Assembly (NCBI GenBank): GCA_028095005.1
Contig: CM051460.1
Coordinates: forward strand, 282,388,238 to 282,452,237
DNA from: Rhynchospora pubera
Taxonomy: Eukaryota > Streptophyta > Magnoliopsida > Poales > Cyperaceae
Direction of reading: 5' to 3'
DNA length: 64,000 nt
Positions 11,361 to 23,874 of the stretch are shown piece after piece. Under the pieces are notes generated by a model. It ran no database searches and had not been told where the DNA came from. It saw nothing but the letters and a program-made list of their open reading frames with translations. A program made the position numbers and the translations under genes. Each line of letters starts with the position of its first letter. Position 1 is the first letter of the stretch.

Positions 11361-12526
11361 TTTGTAAATATCATTTTCTGTCTTTTGCCCGACTTAGAAA
11401 TTCGTCTGTTGTATTCGAACGACATGATTAAGATAGGAGATGCTTTTATTAATATTCAAAAAATGTATAAAAAAATTATTTAAAGGAGAAAGACTATATT
11501 TTTATAAATTTCACATAGTTTAAACAATAAAAAATAAATAAATAATGTTACAAAACAATACACAAACCACATTAGTTAAAGCTCTTTATAACGGAAATCG
11601 TCAGATTTATGGATCATGGAAGGTTGCGTTCTGCCAAGATGTCATGTTTCGTTAATAATATAATTATATTGTGGTGGGGAATTGATCTCTACCATCCAGA
11701 TTATTAGAATCCACTGGACTTCTCTAGTGAAAATATATGAATAATTTGGTAATTTAAAAAATCGCACCTAAATAAATTCTGAAACTCTCTCTATCCAAAC
11801 CTAGCTGCTTCAGATTCGATCCGCCTTTCCACTCGCGTCTTCTCTCTCCATGGCTCCGCCTCCTCATCTTCTCTCTCCATCGCTCCGATCAGATTGACGG
11901 AACAATCATCGACTCCAACCCCTCTGCTCTTTTCCCTCTTTCTTCCATGCAAAAACTAGGTTCTCGCACTAGACTTTTCACGAGAGAACCCTAGGTTCTC
12001 TCTCGACCCTCTCAGTCGCCTCGTCTCCTTCTGGCGCCACCATCTCCGTCTCAGTCTTACCTATGTCCGATTTCAAAGAGGAAATTAAGGCGTGACCTCT
12101 TGGCTGTTCTGGAAGGTTTTATCCGTTCTTCCACAATTTTGGTTTGGTTTCTGTTTAATTTGTTTGTTACTTGTGATTGAATACTTGTTGGTTAAGTCTA
12201 TTGGTTGATTTCAAATTATTTTGGTGTTATGAAGAAATAGGATTTTGTCAGTAACAGAAATCTAAACTTGATGGATTATTCTCTTGATCTAGTGTAATTG
12301 CTCAGTTGTTATTATAATATGGCGTGTGCAAGATTGTTTATGGATTAATTAACCTTCTTGTTTTAGACTGTTTAGGTTGGTTATGTGTAATGTGTGCTCC
12401 CTTTTTAGTCATAAAAATGGTGTGTGCAAAAACTAGATGATTAGCATATATGAAATACTATCTGAAATTCTGAACTGTACTCTTTTAATTGTGACTATTT
12501 AGGTTGAATTGTTATTATGAGGGGCA
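11361..12526. other. intergenic DNA with a C/T-rich block; no gene supported
   Basis: A C/T-rich stretch at about 11820-12060 resembles a plant 5' UTR. It precedes a possible gene fragment, but no long open frame begins in it. The remainder is AT-rich and featureless. Confidence 0.35.
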
Positions 12527-13346
12527 CTTATATGGACCCAAAATGCTCCTGAAGATGCCATCTCTGACCCAAGCAAGCATCAATATCAGTGGCTCTACAG
12601 GTGTTGGCCTTACTACAGCGTGAATGATAATATTCTCAATGGCCTTTCGACTGTCCAAAATCTCACATTAAATGGAGACAAGATAAAGGTATGCACGTAC
12701 TTTTGTTAGATTAATTTCCTGCTTCTAGTCTGCATCTCGTTTCTTTATATGTTATGTTAGTATCTCGAAGAGATCATCTTGTTATATTCTATTTTTTAGT
12801 TGATCATCTTGTTTCATTATGTGTTAAATTTAGTACTTCTAAGGAATCACTTTGTTTATATGTTGTTTTTATTGTATGTAGGAATCAATTATATCAATTA
12901 ATGACATACACTCATTTTTCTGACACAGTTGTACAAGTGTTTAGTTAGTGTCCATATATGTTTTACTTATTGTATCTAGGGATCAATTACAACAATTTGT
13001 ATGGTATTTATTACTTTGTTGTCATTAGTGTTCAGTTAATTGTAATTGCGGATTAAGTTAATTATCATTATGTGTTCAGATATACTAATTAATTATTTAG
13101 TTTTCCTAATGAATTAGTTAGTCATGATATGTGTTAAGTTAGTATCTTTAATGGATCATCTTGTTTCATTATGTATTTTTTAAAAAACTTCACATGATTT
13201 GAAAGGATTAAATTTATCAGAGCATTTAATTAATAATTGGTCTTAATTGTATTTTATTTTGTTTTGTATAGGAATTACATGACAAGACAAGAATAGTTGT
13301 GCAGAAGAAATCAATTGAGGAGTTAATGAATTGTGTTAGCTTGTAG
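12527..13346 (+). pseudogene. possible two-exon gene fragment, unrecognised
   Basis: An open block at 12527-12688 (54 codons, containing WLYRCWPYYSVNDNILNG) ends at a good donor (aaag then gtatgc). A second block at 13272-13346, after a tatag acceptor, continues in frame for 24 codons to a TAG (contains RIVVQKKSIEELMNCV). No upstream start or exon can be fixed, because a stop lies just before the first block. I do not recognise a family. It may be a captured exon fragment or chance. Confidence 0.3.
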
Positions 13347-13510
13347 TGGTTAAAACTGTGTTAGATTTATTTTTTATTATTAATAAAAGTTATATATGTG
13401 TTCAGTTCATTGTTGTAAATGTTTTATTTGTTGTTGTAAATGATTAGTTTGTTTGTTCAATTTGTTTATATTGTTTATTTATTAAATTAATATTTGTACT
13501 TATTCATTTT

Positions 13511-13678
13511 GGGGGCGTTTGGATGGGGTTGGAATAAGAGGAAATTGCAAATTTCCGAAATTTCATATGCCAAATTTATTATAAACAATCCAAACTCTTC
13601 ACAAAGTTACACACTTCCCAATAAATTTATGCCTAGAATTGCAAATTTTCCAAATTCCTACAACATCCAAACGGCCCC
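13511..13678. mobile_element. Tourist-like MITE
   Basis: A 168-bp element with inverted ends gggggcgtttggatgggg and catccaaacggcccc, flanked by ttt on both sides. The inner part (atttattataaacaatccaaactcttcacaaagtt) is shared with the elements at 34515 and 54022, so they belong to one group. Confidence 0.7.
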
Positions 13679-14992
13679 TTTGTTGTTGTAAGTGTTTGTT
13701 TTGTTGTTTTAAATGTTCATATTTATGTCAAATTTCTGCTGCAGCTAACTGAACACAAAAACACTTTAAATTCATCCCTTATCGAGTTTAACTGAACACA
13801 AAAAACTTAAAACTTCATATTATGACTGTATCAAACTGAATACTTAACGCAAATTAACCCATCTCTTGATTCATCTAACTGAACAAAAAATTCCGTACAT
13901 TTGATGATGTCAGCGTGAAAAAAAAAATTTGAAAATTTTTTGATGACGTCAGCAACAGATTGATAATGTCATCACACAGATTGGTGATGTCATCAGACGA
14001 AAAACTGAACCTGTCCAGTTAGATGCTTTGGACGTTTTAGCGCTGGATTCTGTATATCAGCTCCGATGTTGGTGCAATGGAACTTCGTGGTTTAGTATTT
14101 CGTATATCAAAGAAGTCGCCTTTGAATTAATTAATGGGCCTATATAAATATGCATGGCCTAGTTTTTCCTAAGAAATTGGATGTGCGCTCAGGTAATTCA
14201 AGGCCGTCTTATTCAAGTCGAACGATTCAAAATGCTCCTGTCTGACAGCTATTTTCTGTGCAATTGTGCAACTGTGCAAGGTACCTGAAGGTCGCAAAAC
14301 TGATAAAGGACTTTGTGATCTGAAGTAAATGGTCCGGATTGAATAGAATTGTCAACAAATTTGCGCTTAAGAGAAGACGTCACAGACTGGATTCTATGGT
14401 ACTTTACTTCACAAAAAATGCTTATTTTCTAGATGGTGGAGCTGACTTTTTTACGAACAAAACGATTTATTTCATTTTTTATTTATTTTGTGAACTCGAG
14501 AACCTAATGACATTGAATTGTATGGACCGAGCATTATCTTTTCCTTGAGTAGAAAACATTAGCGATTTATATATTGACTATGGAAACGTTAGTTTATTGA
14601 ATCTAAAATTAAAGAATATTATTTTTTTACTAAATCTTTCGTCATTAGTAAGTTCATTAATAATTAATAGGTCAACATACATATATTCGGAACACAACTA
14701 GTAGGAAAACATATATATGTTAAAAGATTAAATTTATTCCTAAACTTTCTCTGTATGCATTGAATATTCAATGCATGGTGGGCTGGTACATCTTCAACAT
14801 TTTGTCCTAATATTGATTCAATATTGTAACGTTAATATTTTAAAAATTATTGTCGGGTTAGGGCAACTAATTAAACACTTTCTCTAGACATTGTGTGCCA
14901 AACAAATTTTAGATATGCTAAATAAATTCGTACATCTAAAGGAGATATTCCATATAATTTCTGTTTCATACTAGATAATGACAAACTTTCAC
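13679..14992. other. intergenic DNA upstream of the NF-YB-like gene
   Basis: Repeats of ctgaacacaaaaa type occur at 13740-13880, related to the array at 7730-8010. A run of gatgacgtcagc / gatgtcatca motifs (about 13900-14000) contains TGACGTCA-like palindromes, which match bZIP sites. No open reading frame of interest. Confidence 0.35.
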
Positions 14993-15000
14993 TATAAATA
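14993..15000 (+). promoter_or_regulatory. TATA box of the NF-YB-like gene
   Basis: TATAAATA lies 83 bases before the chosen ATG at 15083, a normal distance for a plant Pol II promoter with a short leader. Confidence 0.6.
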
Positions 15001-15082
15001 CGCAATATGGGGTAGCCTATTTCATCAAAAACTAATAAAACCAAACTTTGAAAATAAATTGAGAGAAAAATATTTTCAAAAA

Positions 15083-16549
15083 ATGAATGCTTTTGAAGAC
15101 CATGAAAGTTATTCAGTGGAGAGCAGTGACATCACCGACAGCAGTAAGACATATTTTTTTCTCTTTTTCTTTGATCTTTTTTTGAGGGTCCTGTTTCTTT
15201 GATTTTTTCCGAGGGTCCTGTTTCTTTGATCTTATGCTATGTTACATTTCTAAATCTAAAAAATAATAGCTAGTTGTGAAAAAGCTATACAAAATCTCAA
15301 TGGTAGCACATAATTTGCAAATATAGTCATAGAACATAAATTTGCAAATATACAGAACTGTGGAAATTTGAAATAAGCTAACATGTTCAAAAACTAGTTT
15401 TCTGATTTGTTTTTACTTACTGTCTTCGACTGTATTGCGTCCGATATTTACGGGATTGCATGAAACGTCCCGCAAACTTTGTCGACGAGACTGAAAAACT
15501 TGTTCCTATTTTTCCCTGAAAATATATTTGGTAAGGAAATTAAGGAATTGACAAACGCTGTCTTCTGTTTAATCCAACTAAAAAAAAAACATTTGCAGTA
15601 GCTGCTGTGATGTAAAAATTATATATTGTTATCCATAGGTTCATCCGAGAATGAAGTTGAGAGCAAGGAACAGGACCAGCACAAGCTGACTTTGTCACCT
15701 GCAAGTATATCTAAAATCATGAAGTCGGCTACTCCAATGAACTGCCGAATATCAACCGGTGCTAAGGAGTTCATGTACGAGTGTGCTATGAAGTTCGTAG
15801 AAGTCATCTTTGAGGAGGCCAAAGAACAATGCCTGGAGGCAGGTGACGAGGAGCTCACAGGAGATCACTTTCTTCAAGCTTTTGCGAATGTCGATCTTCA
15901 TGATTACTATGGATTCTTTTACGTATTCCTCCAAATTCATCAAGAGAACTTGAATAAAATTGACGAGCCACAGCCAATAGGCTCAGCAGAGATTGTGCAA
16001 CAGAACAATACTGTTCAACCTGATTCTGCTGTCATTCACCCAGGAATCCGTAGGCATTTTCCTCTGCCGATCCCATTACCATACTCGGTTCCACCGATTC
16101 ATCTTGGTGCAACTGTCCCTGTTCCCCCATTCGTACGCAACTTACCACCTGCTCTGCACATGAACAACCCTATGAATCCATTGTTGCCGCCCCAACCAGC
16201 ACAACCAGTGCCACTGCCGATGCCAATTCCACTACAAAATGCTATAGCTGCCGCTTCTCTGCCCTTTCACCCTTATGCCAGCAACTTGCCATGGGCTCCG
16301 CCCATGGATCAGTTGCATCTGCTACAACGAATGCTGCGTGCGCAAACAATGCCAGTGCAATTCCAGGGTGGCTTGGGCGTTCATTTGGTGAATGCTCATC
16401 ATGCAAATCCTATTCCGAGACTACAGCATGTACAGGCTCATGACCTTGTCATGCTCATGCATAGAGAGGAAGAGGATGATGAAGCTACTAGTTCTCCAGG
16501 CGCTTCCCAAACTGATAGTTGTGGGCCTCCAGATGCCTCCTCCCCTTAA
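15083..16549 (+). CDS. divergent NF-YB (HAP3/CBF-A)-like histone-fold protein
   Basis: Exons 15083-15143 and 15639-16549 join in frame (intron gtaag...atag) to 323 residues. The start is the first ATG after a TATA box, and the exon 1 product is a short acidic leader. Residues about 42-128 form a histone fold resembling NF-YB: a start like LSPASISKIMKSATP, then CRISTGAKEF, YECAMKFVEVI, EEAKEQC, and DHFLQAFANVDLHDYY. In NF-YB this domain pairs with NF-YC and the trimer binds CCAAT. Several residues conserved in canonical NF-YB are changed (for example the usual DRFLPIAN start and the TINGDDLLWAM stretch), so CCAAT binding is uncertain. The C-terminal part is Pro-rich (about 150-270) and ends in an acidic Ser/Pro tail. 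NF-YC or another histone-fold cofactor is an alternative. Confidence 0.75.
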
Positions 16550-16796
16550 ACAGGCTTTTCTGGGTAGAATTGGGCTGGGTTATGTTGGTTAAAAGTCGGT
16601 GTTTGTTCCTTTTAATTTACTTTGGTCATTGTGGCCTTTGGATTATAGGTCCGTTTCAGTTCTTTGTAACTCCAAGTTTTAGGTCGCGTCTGTGTCTGTT
16701 TTATCTATTTGCATTAGGTTTTAGTTATGGGTTTGGAGTTACTTTTGTGTGCAAGTTTTAGGTTGGGTCTGTGTCTGTGTCTGTTCAAGCTATTTG

Positions 16797-16802
16797 AATA
16801 AA
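16797..16802 (+). terminator. poly(A) signal of the NF-YB-like gene
   Basis: AATAAA lies 248 bases after the stop codon in a T/G-rich 3' UTR. Just upstream the UTR holds two imperfect direct repeats (aagttttaggt..gtctgtgtctgtt at about 16672-16704 and 16753-16784). Confidence 0.6.
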
Positions 16803-17329
16803 GTTTTATGGGTTTTACTGTTTTAGTCATAATCTAGCTCCTCGTGAGTTTTCATGTTGTATCCAATTCAATTCTAGATACATGATACATCTATGTTCGA
16901 CTATGCATGATGTAATCTGATAATTGATATGATATGAAGGTTTTTATTTTGGAAACTTTATCCCCTTTATTTATTTGGTTGTTTCCTTTGAGATATTTTC
17001 TTGTTTCATTTTTGTTTAAAAACATTTATCTGTTTTGCAATTGTATATTTCAGTCCGTACAGAAGACTTAATAAAATAAGTCAACTTTTACACAAGCCAG
17101 CTGAATACATTAATATGACGCAGAATTACCAATCCCTGTTAGTAGATATTAGGGTATTCTAACTTTTTCGAGTATTCCTGTTGACATGGTGGAAGTTCAA
17201 TTTTCGCGTAGATTATATACTGAATACATCAATAATATAGTTATTATATATTTTGTCCTAAAATTGCATCTCGACTTATTTTAGGCGTATATTCGCATTA
17301 AATAGTATTCAATGCACAGGCACCGCAGC

Positions 17330-18440
17330 TTGGGTTGCTGCTTTTCAAAATAATCTTACATATAATAAAGATGCGTGGATGGCTCCAAAGAGTGCGAATG
17401 AAAAGGTGCCTATCAAGAAAATGTTTTAAAGGATTTGATTGTGTATTGCCAAAAGATGCAATTAAGTGTATGTATCCTGCATCAAATGTTTTAATATTTT
17501 ATCTATAAATAGTACTCCATGTTTCAAGTTTTCATTAACCTTACATATAATAAAGATGTGTGGATGGCACCAAAGGGTGCGAATGAAAAGATGCCTATCA
17601 AGGGATGCAATTGGGTGGATGTCTCCTCCACCAAAGGGTGCTAATATTTTATCTATAAATAGTATTCTATTTTTTAAATTTTTATTAACCTTAAAAATAA
17701 TAAAAATGCATGGATGGTCCTAAAAGGTGCGAATGAAAAGGCGCATATTAAGAAAATGTCTTAAAGGGTGCGTTTAAAAAGGTGTCTCGCCAAATGATGC
17801 AATTGAATGGATGTCTTCTCCACCAAAGGGTGCTAATATTTTGACTATAATAATATTGCATTTTTCAATTTGTCATCAAAGGGATATCTGGCCAAAGGGT
17901 GCAATCAAATATATGCCTTCACCAAAAGGTATCAACATTTTATCTATAAATAGTGCTCTCTTTCTTTTATAAAAAAAATAATTTGTAATTTTCTAAGATT
18001 TTCTCAACGTTTTAATCAATCTTATTTATAAACTACGGATGTTTAAGCCCTTTCAATGCAACTGCTCATGGCACCCTTTCATGGCATCTTCACATGGCAT
18101 CTTCTTATGACATCTTTTCATCACATCCTCACATGAAACTTTTTCATTGCATCCTCTCAATGCAACTCTTCGCAATCATACATTTATCAAGCTAATTTCA
18201 ATAATTCTCTATTTATTTGTATATAACATATGTTTCCATCAAGTCCTTTCAATGCATAAGCTCATGGCATCCGGTCATGGTATCCTTTCATGACATTTGC
18301 ACATTACATCCACCCATAGCACGTTTTCGTCGCATCCGCTCATGGCACCTATTGATCACATTTTCTCAATGCACCTCTTAACACATTTATCAAGCTATTT
18401 CCAATAATCCCAATTAGATCATATTTTATGCATAGAACCA
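17330..18440. repeat. degenerate repeat block with opposed arms (aaagggtgc / gcaccctttc)
   Basis: Between about 17351 and 17960 a unit containing ataataaagatgcgtggatgg, gtgcgaatgaaaaggtgcc and ttatctataaatagt recurs at roughly 150-190-bp spacing. From 18040 to 18400 the opposite-strand version of the motif (tcatggcacc, ttcaatgca, atggcatc) recurs in short form. It looks like a long imperfect inverted structure or the interior of a Helitron-like or foldback element. I could not define ends. Confidence 0.5.
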
Positions 18441-18449
18441 GTGTAACCA

Positions 18450-18680
18450 ATGCTTTATGGAGAATACCAATCTATAGAAATGCCAGACAATGACAGTGAT
18501 GCAGAAAATTATCTAATAGAACCAATACAACCACACTATATTGAGATTAAAGAAGAAAATCAATCTATACAAATGTCAGACAGTGAAAGTGAAGGTGAAA
18601 ACTGTATAATGGAACCAATGGCTCTTAATCATGAAGATATATTAGATGAAGAATTTGAAATTAAACCGATTATAAAGTAA
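18450..18680 (+). CDS. small acidic ORF with an internal two-fold repeat, unrecognised
   Basis: An open frame of 76 codons from ATG to TAA. The product is strongly acidic and contains two related blocks, QSIEMPDNDSDAEN and QSIQMSDSESEGEN, each followed by an IEP/MEP motif. Composition differs from the surrounding AT-rich noise, and the repeat is preserved at protein level. No family is recognised and no splice partner is evident. It lies at the edge of the repeat block at 17330-18440 and may be part of that element. Confidence 0.35.
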   Translation: MLYGEYQSIEMPDNDSDAENYLIEPIQPHYIEIKEENQSIQMSDSESEGENCIMEPMALNHEDILDEEFEIKPIIK

Positions 18681-18765
18681 AAAACTTTACTCTCCATTTC
18701 TATTACTTAGTAAAAATATAATAGTTAATGTACATCTATGTATGATTTTAATACCTCCTTTATAC

Positions 18766-20531
18766 TGTTAGAGTTATGTCCTAGAAGTCAATAATTTGAT
18801 GACTTAAATATTAGTTTATGTTTTGGATGATATTTTATCATCTGTTCCTAGGTTTATTATTGACAGATCATTCAGGTTGAGGATCTGAATTGTGGATCTC
18901 TGTGGATCATTCTTTAGAATGACAATAATAAATCTAAATGGTCCATAATCTTGATAATTAACAAGGAACATTAATTATCATATAAGATTAGTATGCAAGT
19001 TAAGTGATGATTAAGTTCTACAAATCATGGGTAAAGAGTTACCAACTTAATTGCATATGTATATGTTATGGAACATAGTACAGGGCTTGACCCAACGAAA
19101 TAAACATATGGATTGTGTTATGTGTCATTGTTTATTTCGTTATGATTTTGGTTCTAAGTTTGAGATATTTATCTTTTCCACATGAGGATAGGTTCAATAA
19201 ATATTGTCTACCGCTGATTCCCGATAAGGGCTGCTATACGGACTTTATTTATGTTCTCTTGAATTGTGCGGGGAAAAACTAATCATCAAGAAAAACCGTA
19301 TGTCCCTCATTAATTCACTTAGTGAGTGACGATATCTGTTTGGGCCCCTTGATGGAGTTGGATCGTATGCGCGCAACTAAACGATCAACTCTAGATCAAG
19401 AAACGTATAATCTGCAAGAATGACACATTCCTATCTTGGATTATACGATGATATCGTGAGACATAAGAATCAAAATAGAGAAACATTATTATTCTCTTAT
19501 GCAGGATTGAAATATTGTAGCAGTACACTATTTATGCGAATTGGGAGTCATAACGTGTTGCTAGATACTGCTTATGATTATTGGAATTAAATAGCGAATT
19601 AGCGATTTAATTCCATGTCCAACATAGCATAAATCCTCAAAGGGTCACACATAATAAGGTGTTTAACCATACGTGCATTATTTATTTATTTGCAACAGTG
19701 AGTATTGCAAAATATGATAAATTGATTAATTAATTAAATAACGTTATGGACCATTGTAATTAATTAAATCAAATGGATCATATAGAAATAAATTAATGCA
19801 TTGTCTAATCTCTAAATAATTATTATTAAGTTAATAATTATTTATAAACAACACACTTAATTTAATTAAGTTAATTGGGCTTTAATTTATTGGTAAATTA
19901 AATGTCCAATTTAAGTAGCAATTGAATGGACCTTTAATTAATTGAATTGAGGTACTAAAGAGGTGAGCTTGTGTCCCATGAAAGCCCACTAATAGGCCGG
20001 CCTAGGAAGAGTGGTAGGTGGGGTGGCACACTTGTAATTAGTGTGAACTTTGTGCTAGGGTTTGGAGGCTATATAAGGACCTATATGGAGGCTCCATGGA
20101 TGACTCTCTCTCTTCCTCTCCTAGCCGCCACCACTCTCCTTCTCTTGGCCATGCGCCTCCCTCTCTCTTCTCCCCATTCTATTGCTCATGTGTTGAGCTT
20201 CCTCTTCCACAAATCAATTGGTGAATTATTTGCAAGAAGGGGAAAGATTTGGGATTAGACTTGTTATTCTCATCGCTAGCACGATTCGAGAATAACTTGG
20301 TTAATACCTTAGTGGACTCGAGGCCAAACGTGGAGGAGGCGAAGGAGAGCACTCCATCGATTCCCATGCTGTAGGATCGAGCCCCGCGAATACGATTTCG
20401 CGGGAGGTACAAATTCCACCTATCTCTTTGTGTCGAATGAGCTTATGTACTAGATCTCGTGTTGCTTGTGTTTTAATTGGATTAATTAAGGGTAATTAGT
20501 CACAAAATTAAAATTGAGCAATTTCCTAACA
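18766..20531 (+). mobile_element. solo LTR, probably Copia (Angela-like)
   Basis: A single 1766-bp unit that begins TGTTAGAG and ends CCTAACA, the inverted TG..CA ends of an LTR. It is flanked by an identical 5-bp duplication, tatac (18761-18765 and 20532-20536). No internal retroelement domains or second LTR adjoin it, so it is a solo LTR left by recombination between LTRs. The opening (tgttagagttatgtcctaga) resembles the Angela/BARE type of Copia LTR, which is an inference from memory. A TATA box at 20070 marks the likely transcription start. Confidence 0.85.
20070..20077 (+). promoter_or_regulatory. TATA box of the solo LTR
   Basis: TATATAAG near the last quarter of the LTR, in the position expected for the U3/R boundary. 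The following 150 bp is C/T-rich, like a plant 5' leader. The LTR points towards the site-1 protease gene 1.2 kb away. Confidence 0.5.
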
Positions 20532-20536
20532 TATAC

Positions 20537-21229
20537 TGTTTCATAATAAACAATATCATGTATAAAATATGTAATGGAACTACTATTCAATGTATTATTG
20601 TTTCTATTTTTTAATTTACTTTTTACTTCAATTCAATTAGAATTTACAATTTAATAATTATTGTTATTTTTCTTTCATGATTAAATATAAGTTTATCAAA
20701 TCGTCTTATATAGTAAATATACTTTTATAATAGAATTTTTTCTAATAATTTTTTTTAAAAAAATTCTCACTTTAATTATTTATCAACTTGAAAAATTAAG
20801 TCACATTTTTTTCATATATTATTTATAATAAAATTCAATATCGTCGCAGATCTAGTAATAATAATAACTAGTGAACCTGAACACATTTTTAATATTTTTT
20901 AATTTAATTTATGTAACACTGCACAGTGGCAATATATTTAGGCATCCAAATTTGATGATTCTATATAATAGTATAATAACTTTTTTTTTGAGTGCTCGGC
21001 GAAAGTTGAACCGTATTTTACCTTATCGTACCGACCACGTCGTATTTTTTTTTAAGAACACTACTTATCACTACTTATCACCACGACGCACGTCGTGTTA
21101 TTTTACGAAACTTTTTGGTAAAAAAAAAAAAAAAGGACAAAGAAGATAGATAAAAAAATTGTGTCGTCTCTCTCCGGGCTGGCGTGGTCCTTGTTTGATG
21201 GGGGAAGAGGTGGACTAGATCGGCAACCA
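20537..21229. other. promoter region of the site-1 protease gene
   Basis: AT-rich with a short repeated ctacttatca (21060-21080), an A run at 21120-21134 and no clear TATA box. That would be usual for a broadly expressed gene. No other gene is seen. Confidence 0.4.
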
Positions 21230-23843
21230 ATGAACCAAAGCTCCTGCTCGCCCGCCTCCAGTTCTCTCCATTTCCGTCTCTTCCTTCTCCTCTCACTCCT
21301 CTCCCCGGTCTCCGTCTCCAGCCACGCGCCCCTCCCATCCAACTACATCGTCCGCTTCTTCCGCTACCGCCCCGCGCATCTACACCGCGCCTACCTCGAG
21401 GCGTCTCTGCCTTTTCCTGCCCACTCCTGGCGCTGGATCAACCGCACCAACGCCGCTGCCTCTTTTCCCACTGATTTCGCACTCCTCCAAATCGCCGTCT
21501 CGCATCGGACGCCTCTAATTGACGCCATCCGGGCGCTAGATCGAATCAGAGACGTTCATGTCGACTCTACGTACCGGAGGGAGTTGTTTGAGGCGGATCC
21601 GGATGGGGGAAACGGATCCGGATTTGGATCCCAGAGAAGACCCGGGAAGCTCTTTACTAAAATGTCTTTCGAGGAAGCGGGTGATGAGGCAGTTTTGAGC
21701 GTCTATAGTAATAGCTCCTTAAGCTGGAAGAGAAAGCTTTTGATGGAGGTAAGCTTTTCATATAAAGAGAGAGACGTTATTTTATTTTGACCACATAATT
21801 CAAGTTCTGAATCTTTTCTCTATGTTATAATTTACTAACCGAATGAAATTTGTGGATCATATCTTCTATATATTGACCATAAATCAAACTGCAAAACTGA
21901 TTCTCCAAAGCAGTCATTTTAAAGTTATTATTATTTGTTAACAGAGATCACAGGTGACATCTCTTTTTGGGGCTGAACAACTATGGGCAAGAGGCTTTAC
22001 TGGTTCTAAAGTTAAAATGGCAATTTTTGACACTGGAATTAGAGCTGATCATCCCCATTTTAGGAACATCAAGGTACTATTTTTTTTTTTTTTTTTTTCA
22101 GATTCTAATTCTGTATTGTGTTGTGTTGCAATCTTAAGACGTCCCTTTATTTCTAAGATTGCTTAGTAAAAAGCAACTTTATTAATCCGGAGCATGTGTA
22201 GCCTAGCTGCTGCAATAATGTTATGTTGAAGCATTGACGTGAAAAAGAAGTCCAGCATTAGACAAATTCTCAATAAAAACATTTGTTCATTGGGTCGTAT
22301 ATAGATAGCTTCCTAATGGTGTTATGGGACTCTTGAATATCACTAAATACTTAATGTTTAATGGCATATCTTCTGTCCAGGAACGAACAAACTGGACAAA
22401 TGAGGACACATTAAATGATAATTTGGGACACGGCACATTTGTTGCTGGTGTAATTGCGGGTCAAGATACTGAGTGCCTGGGTTTTGCACCAGATACTGAG
22501 ATCTATGCTTACCGAGTATTCACTGATGCACAGGTAATGAAACTATCTTATATATTTTTTTTTCCCCTTTTTCTGTACTTCTCTTTGTTATTTCTTATTA
22601 TTTTTCTGGGTAAAAACTTGTAGATTTCTGATGTTCAGGGTTATGTTTGTTTGGATACTTGTAGATAAGATACTGGGGTTAGATTGCTTTGATCAGATGC
22701 TGATTAATGTTGGCAATTAAGCCCGTAGCTAAACAGTATTTAAGTCATGCACATGATGCTGGTTTTGGAGTTTGCATAAATTGTTTTGGATTAAGCAACT
22801 GCTTGCTATGTTACTGTAGGTTAAGTGATTTGCAAATAAAATATATTCATGATGTTTGGAAGAAGAAACCAAAAAAGGAAATGCTTGGTTTAATTGGCAA
22901 CAACTTTTGAGTTTGAATGCAGAGCTTATTCCAAAGCAGACTTGCATTTTTGTGTTTTTCTTACTGAAACATGTCTTACGAATTCCTTGTTCCTCTGCTA
23001 TATTATGTAATTCACATAAATTTTGAGAATTCTTTGTTAACCTCAGTGCAGATATCTTATACCTCTTGGTTCCTGGATGCATTCAATTATGCCATTGCAA
23101 CAGAAATGGATGTGTTGAATCTTAGTATTGGTGGCCCTGACTACCTAGATCTTCCTTTTGTGGAAAAGGTACTATATCGTCCTTCTAATTTCTAGCTTTA
23201 TTTATACTTTTGAGTTCTGTAAGTTTTATGAATTTTCTTGGCAGCATTTCGACCTGGACCAAAATCAACTGTGACAGTTAATTTTTCTTAACACTACCAT
23301 TTATCAAGCTAAATTCAATTTATCGTGTTAGGTTTGGGAGCTGACTGCAAATAATATTATAATGATATCAGCTATTGGAAATGATGGGCCTTTATATGGT
23401 ACATTAAATAACCCAGCGGATCAGAGTGATGTGATAGGAGTAGGCGGTATTGATTATAATAATCATATTGCGTCGTTTTCCTCACGCGGGATGACCACAT
23501 GGGAGCTTCCTCACGGGTAGGTCTACATTTCATTGTATGTTTCTATTAGTTTATGTATCTGTCTGTGTTGGTATGTGTAATTGATAATACTCTGTAATTT
23601 TGTGAGGTCCATTGGTTCTGTTCACACTTTACCTTCTACACAACATTAATTTGTACATGTGATTTTCTCTTCACTGCCTACCTTGCTGTTCTCTCAAAAT
23701 ATTCATGTAGTGGTCCCAAATATGATAGCAATTATTTGCTTTTTATTGATTTTTTAAAATTTAAATTTAGTACTGCATTCTGTCTGGAGTTATTCAAAGA
23801 CAAATCTTTACAAACATATCTATCCACTTACATATGCCAGAAG

Positions 23844-23874
<31 letters not shown>

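Noticed and set aside
20835..20872. Second Helitron 3' end (gatctagt)
   Set aside because: CTAGT is present but there is no stable hairpin within the right distance upstream.
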